Shown here: positions 22,239-32,213 of the stretch, one piece after another
Numbering within the stretch: position 1 is the first letter of the stretch
How the letters are laid out: each line of letters starts with the position of its first letter
DNA from: Prostheceraeus crozeri
Lineage: Eukaryota; Platyhelminthes; Polycladida; Euryleptidae
Assembly (NCBI GenBank): GCA_907163375.1
Contig: CAJQUW010003226.1
Location: 186,001-250,000, forward strand
Direction of reading: 5' to 3'
DNA: 64,000 nucleotides
Made by a program: the position numbers and the translations under genes
Notes under the pieces: model-generated
What the model saw: the letters and a program-made list of their open reading frames with translations, nothing else
Told to the model about the DNA's origin: nothing
Databases searched by the model: none

Positions 22239-22600
22239 TTATCGTCCTTTCGCTTCAATTTCATTCTGAAGCTTCAACACTGCTTCCTTGAGTGTTTTGG
22301 CTGTAGTTGCAAGCGCATGAGCCTCCTGAAATAGCGCAGTTGATCCACTGACACTAGCTTCTTCGGCCAAAGTAGGCCTATATGCTTTCTCTTCTAACTT
22401 CCACTTCTTCCTTATCCATTTTTCTTTTTTCTGCCTGTACATTTTGCCTCTTCCTTACTTCAAGTTCCTCTTTGTATCTGCCACGCTTTTCGGCATATCT
22501 GAGTTTATTTGAATATTTTGGACACCTACAACGGACAAAATATAATCTTTGATAACCCGACGGCCGGGAGATCAAATTCTCAGGGTCACATTCGACGTCA
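22239..22600 (-). pseudogene. Unrecognised charged coiled-coil ORF, frameshifted
   Basis: I do not recognise this protein. The minus-strand frame entering near 22600 reads DPENLISRPSGYQRLYFVRC, then a highly charged helix (RYAEKRGRYKEELEVRKR) up to about residue 60. A frameshift near 22440 passes to a second frame continuing KEKWIRKKWKLEEKAYRP, then ALATTAKTLKEAVLKLQNEIEAKGR and a stop at 22239. The composition predicts a coiled coil. It lies just downstream of another broken minus-strand frame (22640-23153), and both sit between the two inverted hAT copies. It could be the end of an unknown transposon ORF or of a retrocopied host gene. Confidence 0.35.
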
Positions 22601-22635
22601 CTTTGTTCAACGAAATGCTATCCTAGCCATGGCTT

Positions 22636-23153
22636 AGAAGAAATCACTTAACAACAAAAAACAAGTTAGAATAATCAACATCACCGGACAAAGGTGTGTA
22701 AAGCTGTGTGTCGAAGTCCTTCTCTTTGTCCGATAACTGTGCGACCTTTTCCAATTCAGACAAGGTGGAGGCATCGCGAAGGAATTTCCTGAATTCGCGC
22801 AGTAGTCTACATTGTCGCGCTTTCCACTGGAATCACACGATTAGTGATGTAAATTTGAGTCAAATGCCGAATCTTACGTTCCAGACTATCATCGTCTTTT
22901 GTAATCGTTAAGAAGGATCTAGGCATTCCGAAAAGCGAACCATTGAATAATTTAGCGGAGTCCTCACTAGAAATTTCTGTAGAAATGCTATGTTGAACTT
23001 CTTGCATTCTTCGCAAAACATCAAATTTTGTAGCGGACTGCCATGACATGACTTTTTGGCATCCAAAGTCACAAATCTAAAGTTAATTTGCACTCGGAGA
23101 ATTTCATTGCCTTTCAAGTCCAGCTTCAACAGAAGATCACTCTTAACATTCAT
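22636..23153 (-). pseudogene. Unrecognised minus-strand ORF with two frameshifts
   Basis: Starting at MNVKSDLLLKLDLKGNEI (23153), the plausible reading shifts frame near 23050 into VMSWQSATKFDVLRRMQEVQ and continues to RKIRHLTQIYITNRVIPVES. It shifts again near 22810 into CRLLREFRKFLRDASTLSEL and ends FFVVK-stop near 22638. The amphipathic, lysine- and leucine-rich character over about 170 codons in three linked frames argues for a decayed real protein rather than chance. No domain is recognised. No start-site, intron or regulatory signal could be identified. Confidence 0.35.
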
Positions 23154-23344
23154 TACAATACACGTATCAGACGGCTTTTTTGCTCATAATATCACGCGTC
23201 ATAGAATGCAAGTCCGTTCGTAGAAATGGAAGCATTTCTTGTCATGACAAGCATTACTTCTTTTTACGAAATGATTCAACTATATAAATTTGAATTAACT
23301 ATGTAAATCATATAATATTACCTACCATCAACACATACAAGGTG

Positions 23345-23571
23345 TGGCAACAATAACAGGTGCCAGATTCAATCTTCTTCATCGCCTTGCAAGTAACCAC
23401 TGGGAGGCCAGTTTTGACGTCCTATGAACATCGGCGTTCGCACTTTGTTATTCCACAGTTGAATATTGCTCACCGCTATGGTCTCATTCGGCACATGCTA
23501 GGAAGATCGATGTTCAATTTACTGACTGCAGAAGCCTCATATCAGGAAGCATTAGATCGACCCCTACAGAG
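23345..23571 (+). pseudogene. LINE C-terminal piece, 5' of hAT insertion
   Basis: Reads STYEHR-like and RYGLIRHMLGRSMFNLLTAEASYQEALDRPLQS up to the insertion point at 23571. Together with 27740-28060 it forms one frame of a LINE C-terminus once the 4168-bp hAT element is removed. The RT core is not visible upstream. Confidence 0.5.
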
Positions 23572-26500
23572 CAGGGTTCCCGCGCTTTTTCGGAAATAAT
23601 TTTCCCTGTGTTTTCCCTATATTTTCCCTGAATTTTCCCTGAATTGTCCCTGATCACTCTTCGACAAGTACCATGTCTTAATTACTATATATGTATTTAT
23701 CATATTGCCCCACGATGCTACAATAGGTAACTTTATCATTTTGAGACTTCGCATCAGTTGGTTAATCAATATTATAAACTAACAGCAAAACAGAATTACT
23801 CAGTATATAACAGTATATTATAAACAATGTACTTCAAAACATAATAATCTAATTACAAGAAAATTTGATTGGGGATAAAATGATATAAAAATGATATGAG
23901 AAAGCTACATACATGAACGAAAATAATTTGTCAGCCATCTGCTGTTCAAACAAAAATAATTACCGTAATTACTCTATGTTGTCAAACACAAATAAGTTGC
24001 AAGGTGATTTCATGTGTAAATAATACTCAACTTTCCGGGAGTATTACACACGTATTATGAAATCTTACATGTTTGCATAAAATACAAGAAAACTTCATTT
24101 CATCGTTTATATCCTTAGAGTTAAAAAAGAAAGATATGAAAAATACCTATTAAAAGTAAGGTGTTTGAAAACATACAGTAATTACATGGACAGAAGTACT
24201 CGTATTTTTAATACAGAACAAAGAATATAGTCTTGAGACCTGCGAAATTGATTATTTGCAGAATTATGTTGATAGCCGTATTTGCTCATCTAGCGCCTTG
24301 AACGCGGAAGCAGTATCCTTCGCAAGTTTTTGTTTTTTCGCTTCCAGAACCTTCACCTGATCACGTTTTCTTTTCTCCGCCATCTTCCGTATACGAATTT
24401 CATTTTCTTTGGTCGCCCTTGCTTCAATCGCCGCTCGGTAACGACCTCTGGTGAGCTTTGCATGAGAACGCATTTCTTTCGTTACCTCAACAACATTTGG
24501 GCCTCCACTTGATTTGACCCCGTCATACACCAGCCGTTGAGCAATCAATGATTGTTCATGCAAATTTTCTATCAAAAAATGTTTGTTAACACTAAACCCG
24601 GATTCCACCGAAGCATTGCCGTGCGATAAAATCAATGCCATTTTCATGACGATCCAAAGATGCCTATATTGGTCATCACTCGCGACAGCCTCTGCGAAGA
24701 ATGTGTCCAAACGATTGTGTTTGGCTCTGAAATTATTCAGCTTCGCTTGTTGCGCTGATATGAAGATCGAAAACTCATCAATAGCATTGTCAGCGATAGA
24801 TGGGGGCAACTGATTTTTTTCATACAATTCAGTAACAAGAAGTTTAAAGTGTTGTTTTGATCCTTCAGTATTATTGACCATTTGTGTGGGACTTAATGAG
24901 GACAAGTAAGATGTTAATTTGTATTTCAATGGACTTCGTTGTAGAATTTTTGAAATCAGGGCAGTAAGAAATGAGCGACATTCAGTGAGAAACTGCTGTT
25001 TAATTTTCTCATCTGGCACTTTTGCAATTAGTGCTGCTGCAGCAACACCAATGTCTATGTCTTCCACTTTGCGCATCTTTTCTTTTGTTAAACGGGGAAG
25101 CTCATCAATATCACAAGCCATTACGCTTGAATCCACACATTTCGCCATGATTTTTCTGATGACCAACTCAATTTCTTCCATAAGAAAGGGAGCGAGAGGT
25201 GCATCCGATTGGAATTTCCTTAAAAACGGTTCGAGAAGCGATGCGATGGTACCAAAAAATGTGAGTTTGGCCAGAAATACGGGATCTGTGACTGCCTTTT
25301 CGACAGTAGAGAAAGAGTTGGAAGTAGGTTTCTTTTCAATGTTTGATACATGCTGCTTAAGAAAAGGAAATAACTGAATCGCCCGGTTTACAGCCGCAAC
25401 ATTCTCAACCCATCGCACTGCGCAGTATTTCCTCGGAAAAACATCACATCCAGTCAATTTAGTAAAGCCAGCCCTGCGCAACGGGGAATCTTTGAATAAG
25501 TTATAGATTGAACGGAGAAATGAGATGATATTCCATCCTGCCACTTGATGCCCTGTTTTGAACGCGCCATGTATTACATGTAAGCTGCAAGAGCCGATGT
25601 CTAACAGTTGAGGACTGTCTGGACTTCTCGACAATTCCTCCTTCATCAGTCGTAAAAATTTATGATTTACATTCGGACCATCTAGCGATATTTGCACAAT
25701 GTTATCAGACTTGATATCTTTGACACCTTCTTTAAAATGTCGAACAAGATTCTCAGCAGTACATGACTCAAGAAAAACAGAGGTGAGATACCTAGTTTCA
25801 ACTCGATTTTCTTAAACACAGAAGAATCGGATAATAAAGTCCATTTGTGCCTTTTGAGCGACTTGATTCAATTATTCGTCAAAACAGATCACAACCTTAT
25901 CATTGAATTCTTTGACCAATGTTTCTTTGTAGAATGGCGCCAATCCGTACACTAAAATATATGATGAGATTTTCTTTGGAAAAGATCTCCAATACCCCTG
26001 CAGCTGTTGAGACTGTAATTAGAGGCTATTAATTTCAACACCCATAACAATTCGCCATCAGTGACATCGTTCGTATGTGTCAAAGACTTCAGAGAGGTTT
26101 TTAACTGACCGGAAGTCGATGGTATACTGGCAAAGGATACTGTTTCCGAATTCTCTTTTTCCACTGATGAGGGATCGTATGCTTTCAAATCCGAATCTTG
26201 AGAATTCGGCAGTGAAGACAAATCAACAGACGATGAGTGTTCACGTGTCACAACTTTAAAACTAGAAAAAGCGTCCTTCTTGGTCTCATCTTTACAACGC
26301 AATCTGGTTTGATGTCCTTTTGATTTTTCGTGGCTAATTACCGCTCTTCGTCCATATTACTCAATGAAAACTTCTTCTTGCATATCTTGCAAAATGCATC
26401 GTAACATGACCCATCGATTACGCCAACCCAGTCCCATTCCGAGAGCCAGCTGACATTAAACACACTTCGTGATGACATCTGTAAGAAAATTTTCTCCGTT

Positions 26501-27739
26501 AAAACTCACGTTATGGCGTACAAGAATGATCGGCATCATTAGTATCTAGAACATAAAATGACTTGATAAATATCAGAACGTAACAGTTTTATCATGTTAA
26601 AGAGAGATACAAATTACGTTTACGTGTCTGTTATCATTTCTATTCATTATCCAAAATAGTTTTTTTACAAAAAAATCTAAGGTTCATAGCAATATCTCAT
26701 AAAAATCATGACTAGAGAGTGGAGATATAAAGCGACATGAGATGTGTACAAGAGATTAATGAAATGCAAAATAGATAATCTTATAAAATACTATATTCAA
26801 AACTGAATATTGATCAACACAATCAGATGTAACACAAAATACTTATTAGCCTACATACAAAATTACAAACAAAAAATATCAACATTTGTATATTTGCAAT
26901 TAAGTAAAACAAAAACAACTAACAATGTACCAAACTTCATCTATAGGGCACAATTTTTGAAGAAAAACAGAAAACCATAAACGTATTGCAACAGTAATAA
27001 ACAATCAACAAATATAAAACGAGAAGACACATTCATATGGAAAATTAGAAGGTTACAGGACAGTGGCGAAACTCACCCAGTGTGACCCACATTCAGGCTT
27101 AGTGAATCTGTAGAGATCTGGCGACGTATCTTAAGACCAATTGTCATCTCTCAGATAATCTTCTCGTTTCCCAATTTCGACCGATGTTTAGGAACCACTG
27201 ATGTAGGATGTTTAAGTCACTTAAAGCCTGAGTTTGAATAAGTCAAATACGATGACAGACAATATATTTTGACATATTCACTAGCATGCCAATTTCTTTC
27301 TTTGGTAAACAGTCGATCATATGGTAGTCAGCTTTGTTTTATCGTCCATCTGAAGTCTTCTTAAAAAAAGTAGCAGCAACAAAATGACAGCGAAATACTG
27401 ACTTTCAGTACAGGTTTCGGTAAAAAATCTGAAAAGTCAATGTTTCAATAAAACAATTATTTTGTCTTCTTTACTAGTATTCAACCTGATTAGGTTTTGT
27501 TCGAATGAATAATGCACAGAACAATTGATAATAAAGATAATTCATGTCTAAAGAAGTTCTTCAAATACAATATCTAGCTTATAGTCTATTACTTACATGC
27601 TTCGACAGATTCCCTGTATTTTCCAGGTTTTAATAGAAAATATCCATTTTCCCTGTACATTCCCTGTAATTCACACAAATGCAAAAAATTCCCTGTCTTT
27701 TCCAGGTTTTCCAGGTTTCCCTGTCGCGCGGGAACCCTG
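23572..27739 (-). mobile_element. Decayed autonomous hAT element (4168 bp) nested in a LINE
   Basis: TIR CAGGGTTCCCGCGC at 23572 and its exact complement GCGCGGGAACCCTG ending at 27739. ACAGAG directly abuts both ends (23566-23571 and 27740-27745); a full 8-bp duplication is not seen. Both ends carry arrays of TTTTCCCTG / ACAGGGAA and CCAGGTTTTCC words over about 100 bp, probable transposase-binding sites. The transposase (24264-26478, minus) is broken. The remaining 1.2 kb upstream of it (26480-27580) and 0.6 kb downstream are AT-rich with no motif. It is clearly a different hAT lineage from the 2826-bp elements around it. Confidence 0.85.
24264..26478 (-). pseudogene. Broken hAT transposase ('DGPNVN' family)
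   Basis: The start is probably ATG at 26478, just after a TTTTCTTACAG acceptor-like run. The N-terminal zinc finger reads AFCKICKKKF...SNM then, after a frameshift near 26350, AVISHEKSKGH (C-x2-C, H-x5-H). In 26302-25952 the segment LLWVLKLIASNYSLNSCRGIGDLF is a recognisable family region. At 25875 the first catalytic box reads FDE-stop-LNQV, with the stop replacing the serine of FDESLN. After another frameshift, the 477-codon frame (25697-24264) holds SLDGPNVN with the second aspartate, RWVEN (95-99), VESGFSVN (364-371) with the C-terminal glutamate, and a basic coiled tail (415-465). At least one stop and two frameshifts make it non-functional. Confidence 0.8.
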
Positions 27740-28060
27740 ACAGAGCTACTTCCTGTACTGAGCGGGATTAAACCTCCAGACATACGAAGAGACATACGAA
27801 GAGACAAACAAACCTTACAGCTACGCACTCGAGCTATTCAACAACCCAACCATCTTCTTCATCAAGTTGTAACCACCCCGGTACCAGATGAACAACGACT
27901 CCAATCTCGGAATCCGCTCTCAAGAAGGTTCAACAAAAGGCCGGCGAGACGACAGCAGACACATTCCATGAATATATGGAAGAGAAGATGGGATGACTCT
28001 AACCACCAACTCAAAGAGTTTATCGCAAGACCTACTAACAAGCCGCCTGCCGCGAGCAAA
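27740..28060 (+). pseudogene. LINE C-terminal piece, 3' of hAT insertion
   Basis: Continues the LINE frame after the hAT element: VLSGIKPPDIRRDIRRDKQTL, then QRLQSRNPLSRRF and SMNIWKRRWDDSNHQLKEFI, a C-terminal pattern common in invertebrate LINEs. It stops resembling a LINE at about 28060 (KPPAASKMGAL) and runs into Penelope-like coding sequence in the same frame. Confidence 0.6.
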
Positions 28061-28336
28061 ATGGGTGCTCTTAAATCGACTCCACTCCGGTTACGGTCGA
28101 TACAAAGCATTCATGAATCGAATAGGTCTCTCAACTTCGAAGTTCGCTCTGTTTTTAAAACCATGAAAACTGGCAATTTTTTCTCTAATAAGGATAAAGT
28201 TGTCCCCGAGTTAAAGTCTGATGTTGTGTACAAATACACATGTGATCACTGTGAAAAGTGTTACGTGGTCAGCTCTATCCGCCATTTCTCTACCAGAATC
28301 AACGAACATTTGAAATCGTATTCAACACCAACATAA
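28061..28336 (+). pseudogene. Penelope-like GIY-YIG fragment fused to LINE tail
   Basis: The reading frame continues with NRSLNFEVRSVFKTMKTGNF, LKSDVVYKYTCDHCEKCYVV and RHFSTRINEHLKS. The C-x2-C knuckle, the position of the YIG box (here degraded to CYVVSS) and R-x2-EH fit the C-terminal nuclease domain of Penelope-like elements. The loss of the glycine suggests an inactive domain. The open frame ends at 28336. The following 390 bp have no motif. Confidence 0.6.
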
Positions 28337-28734
28337 ATAAGCATTCATGTACGTCTACCTGCACAGAATACCCTAGATTTCTGGAATCAATTATAATATA
28401 GAAGTCTGACTTCAGCACTCTCATGAATGAAAGGGCAAGCTCCATCAATACGTTATTAGATTTGTAATTCATGGTTCTATGTGTATTGTAATGCGTAGCT
28501 ACTTCCAATGCAAGTGACCTTCAGAATTGATCTGTGACTTCAGTGATTTTATCTCGGCGACCAAATGACTTGTAACTTTATATTTAAAGATTGTTTTAAC
28601 TTTACTTTCTTGATACATCAAGATATGATATTTTTCAGATATGCATAGATAGTAACGTCTCGTTCCACATCAATAGGGTGTTGATTGTTGAACTGTCTTC
28701 GACTTGATTTCATAATCTTTATCATCATCGTTTA

Positions 28735-28960
28735 GATCCCAAATATGTTTTGACAGAGCTGTTTCATTTTTGTATCTATAATTGTAAACGATTTTTTGTG
28801 ATTGCGGTACCGATCTTTAAATTCATTTTCGCATTGGTCGATATATGATCGGTCGATGTGACGGTTGCTTATTAAACCACAAATTTTTGATGACAGTTTC
28901 CGTCCAGGGGGCACAATTGTTTAGTTTTGCAGTTGCATTTATTGTTGATATTGTTGCTTT
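28735..28960 (-). pseudogene. Second-type GIY-YIG fragment, minus strand
   Basis: Minus-strand pieces in two frames: NNKCNCKTKQLCPLDGNCHQKFVV (Cys-rich pre-domain, about 28950-28880), then a frameshift, then YIDQCENEFKDRYRNHKKSF followed by LCQNIFGI. The spacing C-x-C...C-x5-C and Y-I-x2-E-x2-F-K-x-R-x2-NHKxSF match another well-known GIY-YIG variant of Penelope-like elements. It is a short 5'-truncated relic. Confidence 0.55.
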
Positions 28961-29142
28961 CATTACTTCTTACATTGTTCAGAATTCTTGAATTATTATT
29001 TTTAATGATGTTGCCCATGTTAGGCATGCAAAAATAGCTGACTTGCTAAAAACAGCATTCTTGTTAAGAAGCTTGTGATACTTATGTTGTTGATGAAAGT
29101 GTTGACTAATCATATTCAAAGAACGTTTGCCGACGTTTTTTC

Positions 29143-29168
<26 letters not shown>
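29143..29168. repeat. (AT)13 microsatellite at hAT copy 2
   Basis: 26-bp AT tract abutting the left TIR of copy 2. It has the same length as the tract next to the equivalent TIR of copy 1. Confidence 0.9.
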
Positions 29169-29173
<5 letters not shown>

Positions 29174-31991
29174 GCGGCTCGTCGGGGTGTGCTAGGCGTG
29201 CTAAGACGCCTGCTCTATTTTCCTGTCCCAAAAATAATGTGCACTGTGCAGTTGTATGTAAATATGTTGAATAATGTTTGTTTGAGATCAAAATAAGCCT
29301 GCAGAAATGTCGTTGAACTCCTTTTCCATCAGCCACATTCACACAAATATTTTGCATGGATTCGATGACATTGGAGTATCGGTAGGGTGTGCTGTCAGAT
29401 ATTAGAACGACTGAATGATTTCCCTCTGACGAATTACCAGTGATCAACCAATCAAATACGAGATTACCTCAGCCACTCACCACTGCTGCTGCAAATCACG
29501 TCAAGGAAAATGCGAGAGGGTGTGCTAATTGAAATCAGGACGACCGTCTGTTAGTTGCTCGCCTTCTCTCCACTGACAGCGATCTCACCGACTGTTTATA
29601 CTTCACAAGACATGGATGAAATCAATACTGTGAACTTTTTGATAAACAATCCTTTTTCTCGACTATCCAGCGAAGAAAAAAAAACTATTGTTGAACGTGG
29701 GAGACATACACCTAAAATACATTGGTCAGAAAAGGTTGGAAAGCAGAACAGAATATTCAACTCCTCGTGGTTCGACAGAAAAGAATGGTTGACTGCATGT
29801 CCGATGCGTAAGCGATTGTTTTGTTTTCCGTGTCTCTTGTTTGATACGAAAAGAGAAGCGTGTCATCCTTGGACCGTTAAAGGTTTCGATGACCTTGCAC
29901 ATTTATCAGGTGCTATTTCAAAGCACGAAAAGTCGGTTGCTCATGTGGATAATAGTGTTAAATTGAAACTTTTTCTTAAAGTTTCACCTATTGACGTCGC
30001 ATTGTCAGAAGCACGAAAACTATCTGTTGATATTCACAATGCTGAAGTGAGTAAGAATAGAGATATCCTACGACGACTGATAGATATTTGCATACTTTTG
30101 GCGAAAAATGAACTCGCATTCCGCGGACACGACGAATCTATCGACTCAATGAACAGAGGTAACTTTAAAGAGATAACTGCTCTTATACAGAAGTACGACC
30201 CCTTATTAAAAGAACATTTTGAAAACTCTTCCGTCTTCAAGGGTGATTCAAAAACCATACAAAATGATCTCATATTTTCTATTGCTTCTGAAATTAAGAA
30301 TGTAATTCGTTCACAAATTAATGATAGCGACTTTTTTTCGATCCTTGTAGATGAAACATCTGATCTCTCTGTTAGAAGCCAATTGGCAATAGCAGTACGT
30401 TATGAAAGGAACGGTAATGTTTACGAACGCTTTCTTGGGCTCTCTGATATATCTATCAGCCAAAATGCAGATAATATTTCTAAAACAGTGTTAGCTAATA
30501 TCGCTGATTTCGATCCCAAGGCAAAGCTTGTTTCTCAGACATACGACGGATGTTCTACGATGGCAGGTTCTCGAAATGGAGTGCATATTGTAATTCGTTC
30601 ACATTACCCGATGGCGCTTTATGTCCATTGTTTTGCGCACCGCTTGAATTTATCTTTATCGAGAGCTTGCTGCTCTAACCAATACGTTAAGAACTTTTTT
30701 TCTGATATTTCATCTTTTCATGCTTTTTTTAATCATTCAGCAAAGCGCCGCTCCCATTTGAGTGAAATTTGTGGTAACAGTGGCAAAAGAATGATATCGA
30801 TAACTCCAATACGATGGTCGTATAATCACAGAGCTGTTTCCGTTGTTCACAAAAATTTTGAAAGTTTATGTGAATGTTTTTCGTCGATACGTGATAATAA
30901 CAGCGACTGGGATTGTGTGACCATAGATAAAGCAGGGTCTCTGTTGGGTAAGTTGAGAGATTTCAACTTTATTGTTATGCTTGAAATTTTCAATACGACT
31001 TTGCCTTTGTGTCACATTTTGTTTCAAAGATTACAGAAGGCTTCTTTGCTTTTGCACACAGCTCATGGTGCTGTTGAGCAAACCATTGAGGATTTGCGTA
31101 AACTTCGGTGTAGTGATGTGTTTTCCAAAATCGCGACAGCTATATCACGGTTCGAAACAAGCTGTAACATGCAGACTCGAAGTCAAGCATTTGAAAGCGA
31201 AGCCCACAGATTGGCACATTATGAATCAGTTTTCTTCTCGATTATCGATATATTAATTCAAAATCTTCAAACTCGTTTTCAAGATATGACAGTCTTGTCC
31301 TTTTTCACTCTACTAAATCAGGACCAATTTCATAATTACAGACGCGAATTTCCACTGAAGATTTTTTCTGTGTTAAAGTATTCTGTATACAAAGATTTAT
31401 TTGATTTTCCTCGATTGAAATCACAGTTGTGTGTCGTATACTCGTCTGATCAATTTGATATACATCTCAGTGATATGTTAAAATTCATTTATGACAATGA
31501 TCTTCATGATGCACTCTCAGAAGTTAGCAAGCTCTTGAAATTAATTTTGACTATCCCTGTTACCACCGTACCGGTTGAGCGCACTTTTTCATGCCTGAAT
31601 CGGATCGAGTCAGTCCTCCGGTCAACGATGTTAGAAGATAGATTGGAAAGTCTCATGCTAATTTCAGTTGAAAATGAAATTGCTGATTCAATTAGCTACA
31701 ATGACATCATCGATCGTTTTGCATTAATGAAGGACAGGCGCATAAAGCTAATTTATAAATAAATTGAACGTTTTTGTCGTTTATGCATACCAAAAATACA
31801 ACATCCTAAATACTCGCAGTGTTTTTTCTGTACATTGTACCTTATGCGGTATATTTTATATCAAAATTATTGGTTATAATGAGGTCCGGAAACAAACAAA
31901 TAACGGTTTGGTGGTTTTATAAGACCTAGGATCATTGATATTTCATTTGACTTTTACTAGCACGCCCTGCAGTTCGGGGCACGAGCCGCCC

Positions 31992-31994
<3 letters not shown>
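29169..31994 (+). mobile_element. Full-length hAT transposon, copy 2 (2826 bp)
   Basis: Inverted copy of 16869-19694 with identical length. It starts CAGAGGCGGCTCGT (29169) and ends with the complement of CAGGGGCGGCTCGT (31994). The flanks are TA microsatellite on both sides. The transposase is on the plus strand, starting 386 bp inside the left end, so both copies transcribe outwards from the shared 9474-bp interval. No indel between the copies is needed for equal length, and the sequence looks almost identical throughout. Confidence 0.93.
29555..31762 (+). CDS. hAT transposase, ZMYM1-like with DUF4371 (copy 2)
   Basis: 735-codon intact frame with the same domain order as copy 1: TTF-type zinc region (about 55-135), DUF4371, LVDETSD (D266), YDGCSTMAG (D331), HCFAHRLNL (358-366) and VERTFSCLNRI in the C-terminal dimerisation segment. 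The only protein difference that I find from copy 1 is residue 444, serine (TCG at 30884-30886) instead of leucine (TTG). In an old insertion, synonymous and non-synonymous changes and stops would have accumulated, so this looks recently active. The second in-frame methionine (residue 20) is an alternative start. No intron signals interrupt the frame. Confidence 0.93.
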   Translation: MLAFSPLTAISPTVYTSQDMDEINTVNFLINNPFSRLSSEEKKTIVERGRHTPKIHWSEKVGKQNRIFNSSWFDRKEWLTACPMRKRLFCFPCLLFDTKREACHPWTVKGFDDLAHLSGAISKHEKSVAHVDNSVKLKLFLKVSPIDVALSEARKLSVDIHNAEVSKNRDILRRLIDICILLAKNELAFRGHDESIDSMNRGNFKEITALIQKYDPLLKEHFENSSVFKGDSKTIQNDLIFSIASEIKNVIRSQINDSDFFSILVDETSDLSVRSQLAIAVRYERNGNVYERFLGLSDISISQNADNISKTVLANIADFDPKAKLVSQTYDGCSTMAGSRNGVHIVIRSHYPMALYVHCFAHRLNLSLSRACCSNQYVKNFFSDISSFHAFFNHSAKRRSHLSEICGNSGKRMISITPIRWSYNHRAVSVVHKNFESLCECFSSIRDNNSDWDCVTIDKAGSLLGKLRDFNFIVMLEIFNTTLPLCHILFQRLQKASLLLHTAHGAVEQTIEDLRKLRCSDVFSKIATAISRFETSCNMQTRSQAFESEAHRLAHYESVFFSIIDILIQNLQTRFQDMTVLSFFTLLNQDQFHNYRREFPLKIFSVLKYSVYKDLFDFPRLKSQLCVVYSSDQFDIHLSDMLKFIYDNDLHDALSEVSKLLKLILTIPVTTVPVERTFSCLNRIESVLRSTMLEDRLESLMLISVENEIADSISYNDIIDRFALMKDRRIKLIYK

Positions 31995-32079
<85 letters not shown>
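31995..32079. repeat. (AT)n microsatellite, 85 bp
   Basis: Long perfect AT tract right of hAT copy 2, followed by ACGTGTATATATATACATGTACATG. It is much longer than the other flanking tracts, which argues for later expansion or an originally long target array. Confidence 0.9.
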
Positions 32080-32080
<1 letters not shown>

Positions 32081-32151
32081 GTGTATATATATACATGTAC
32101 ATGTAAAGATAAATTAAAAAAATTCAACGTAGTCTCAAGATAAAATTGTTT

Positions 32152-32188
32152 ATTCACGAATTTTCGTCTAAGACTTCATCAGGTGAAC
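32152..32188 (-). ncRNA. Hammerhead-like motif (Penelope-type 3' end)
   Basis: The minus strand reads CUGAUGA (32182-32176), stem II GUC-UUA-GAC, GAAA (32165-32162), then AUUC and GAAU able to form a 4-bp stem III, followed by A as the base before the predicted cut. The core matches the consensus. Stem I pairing with the 5' side is not convincing by eye. No protein-coding remnant lies upstream on this strand, so this may be a solo 3' repeat of a Penelope-like element. Confidence 0.5.
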
Positions 32189-32210
32189 GAAGTAAATGTA
32201 CATATAAATT

Positions 32211-32213
<3 letters not shown>

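Noticed and set aside
16869..31994. Inverted hAT pair as an assembly palindrome artefact
   Set aside because: The 9474-bp interior is not palindromic, the AT tracts differ in length, and the copies differ by at least one base, so a simple assembly fold-back is unlikely, though long reads would settle it.
31935..32157. Open frames made of repeated Ile-Tyr codons on both strands
   Set aside because: They are translations of the (AT)n microsatellite.
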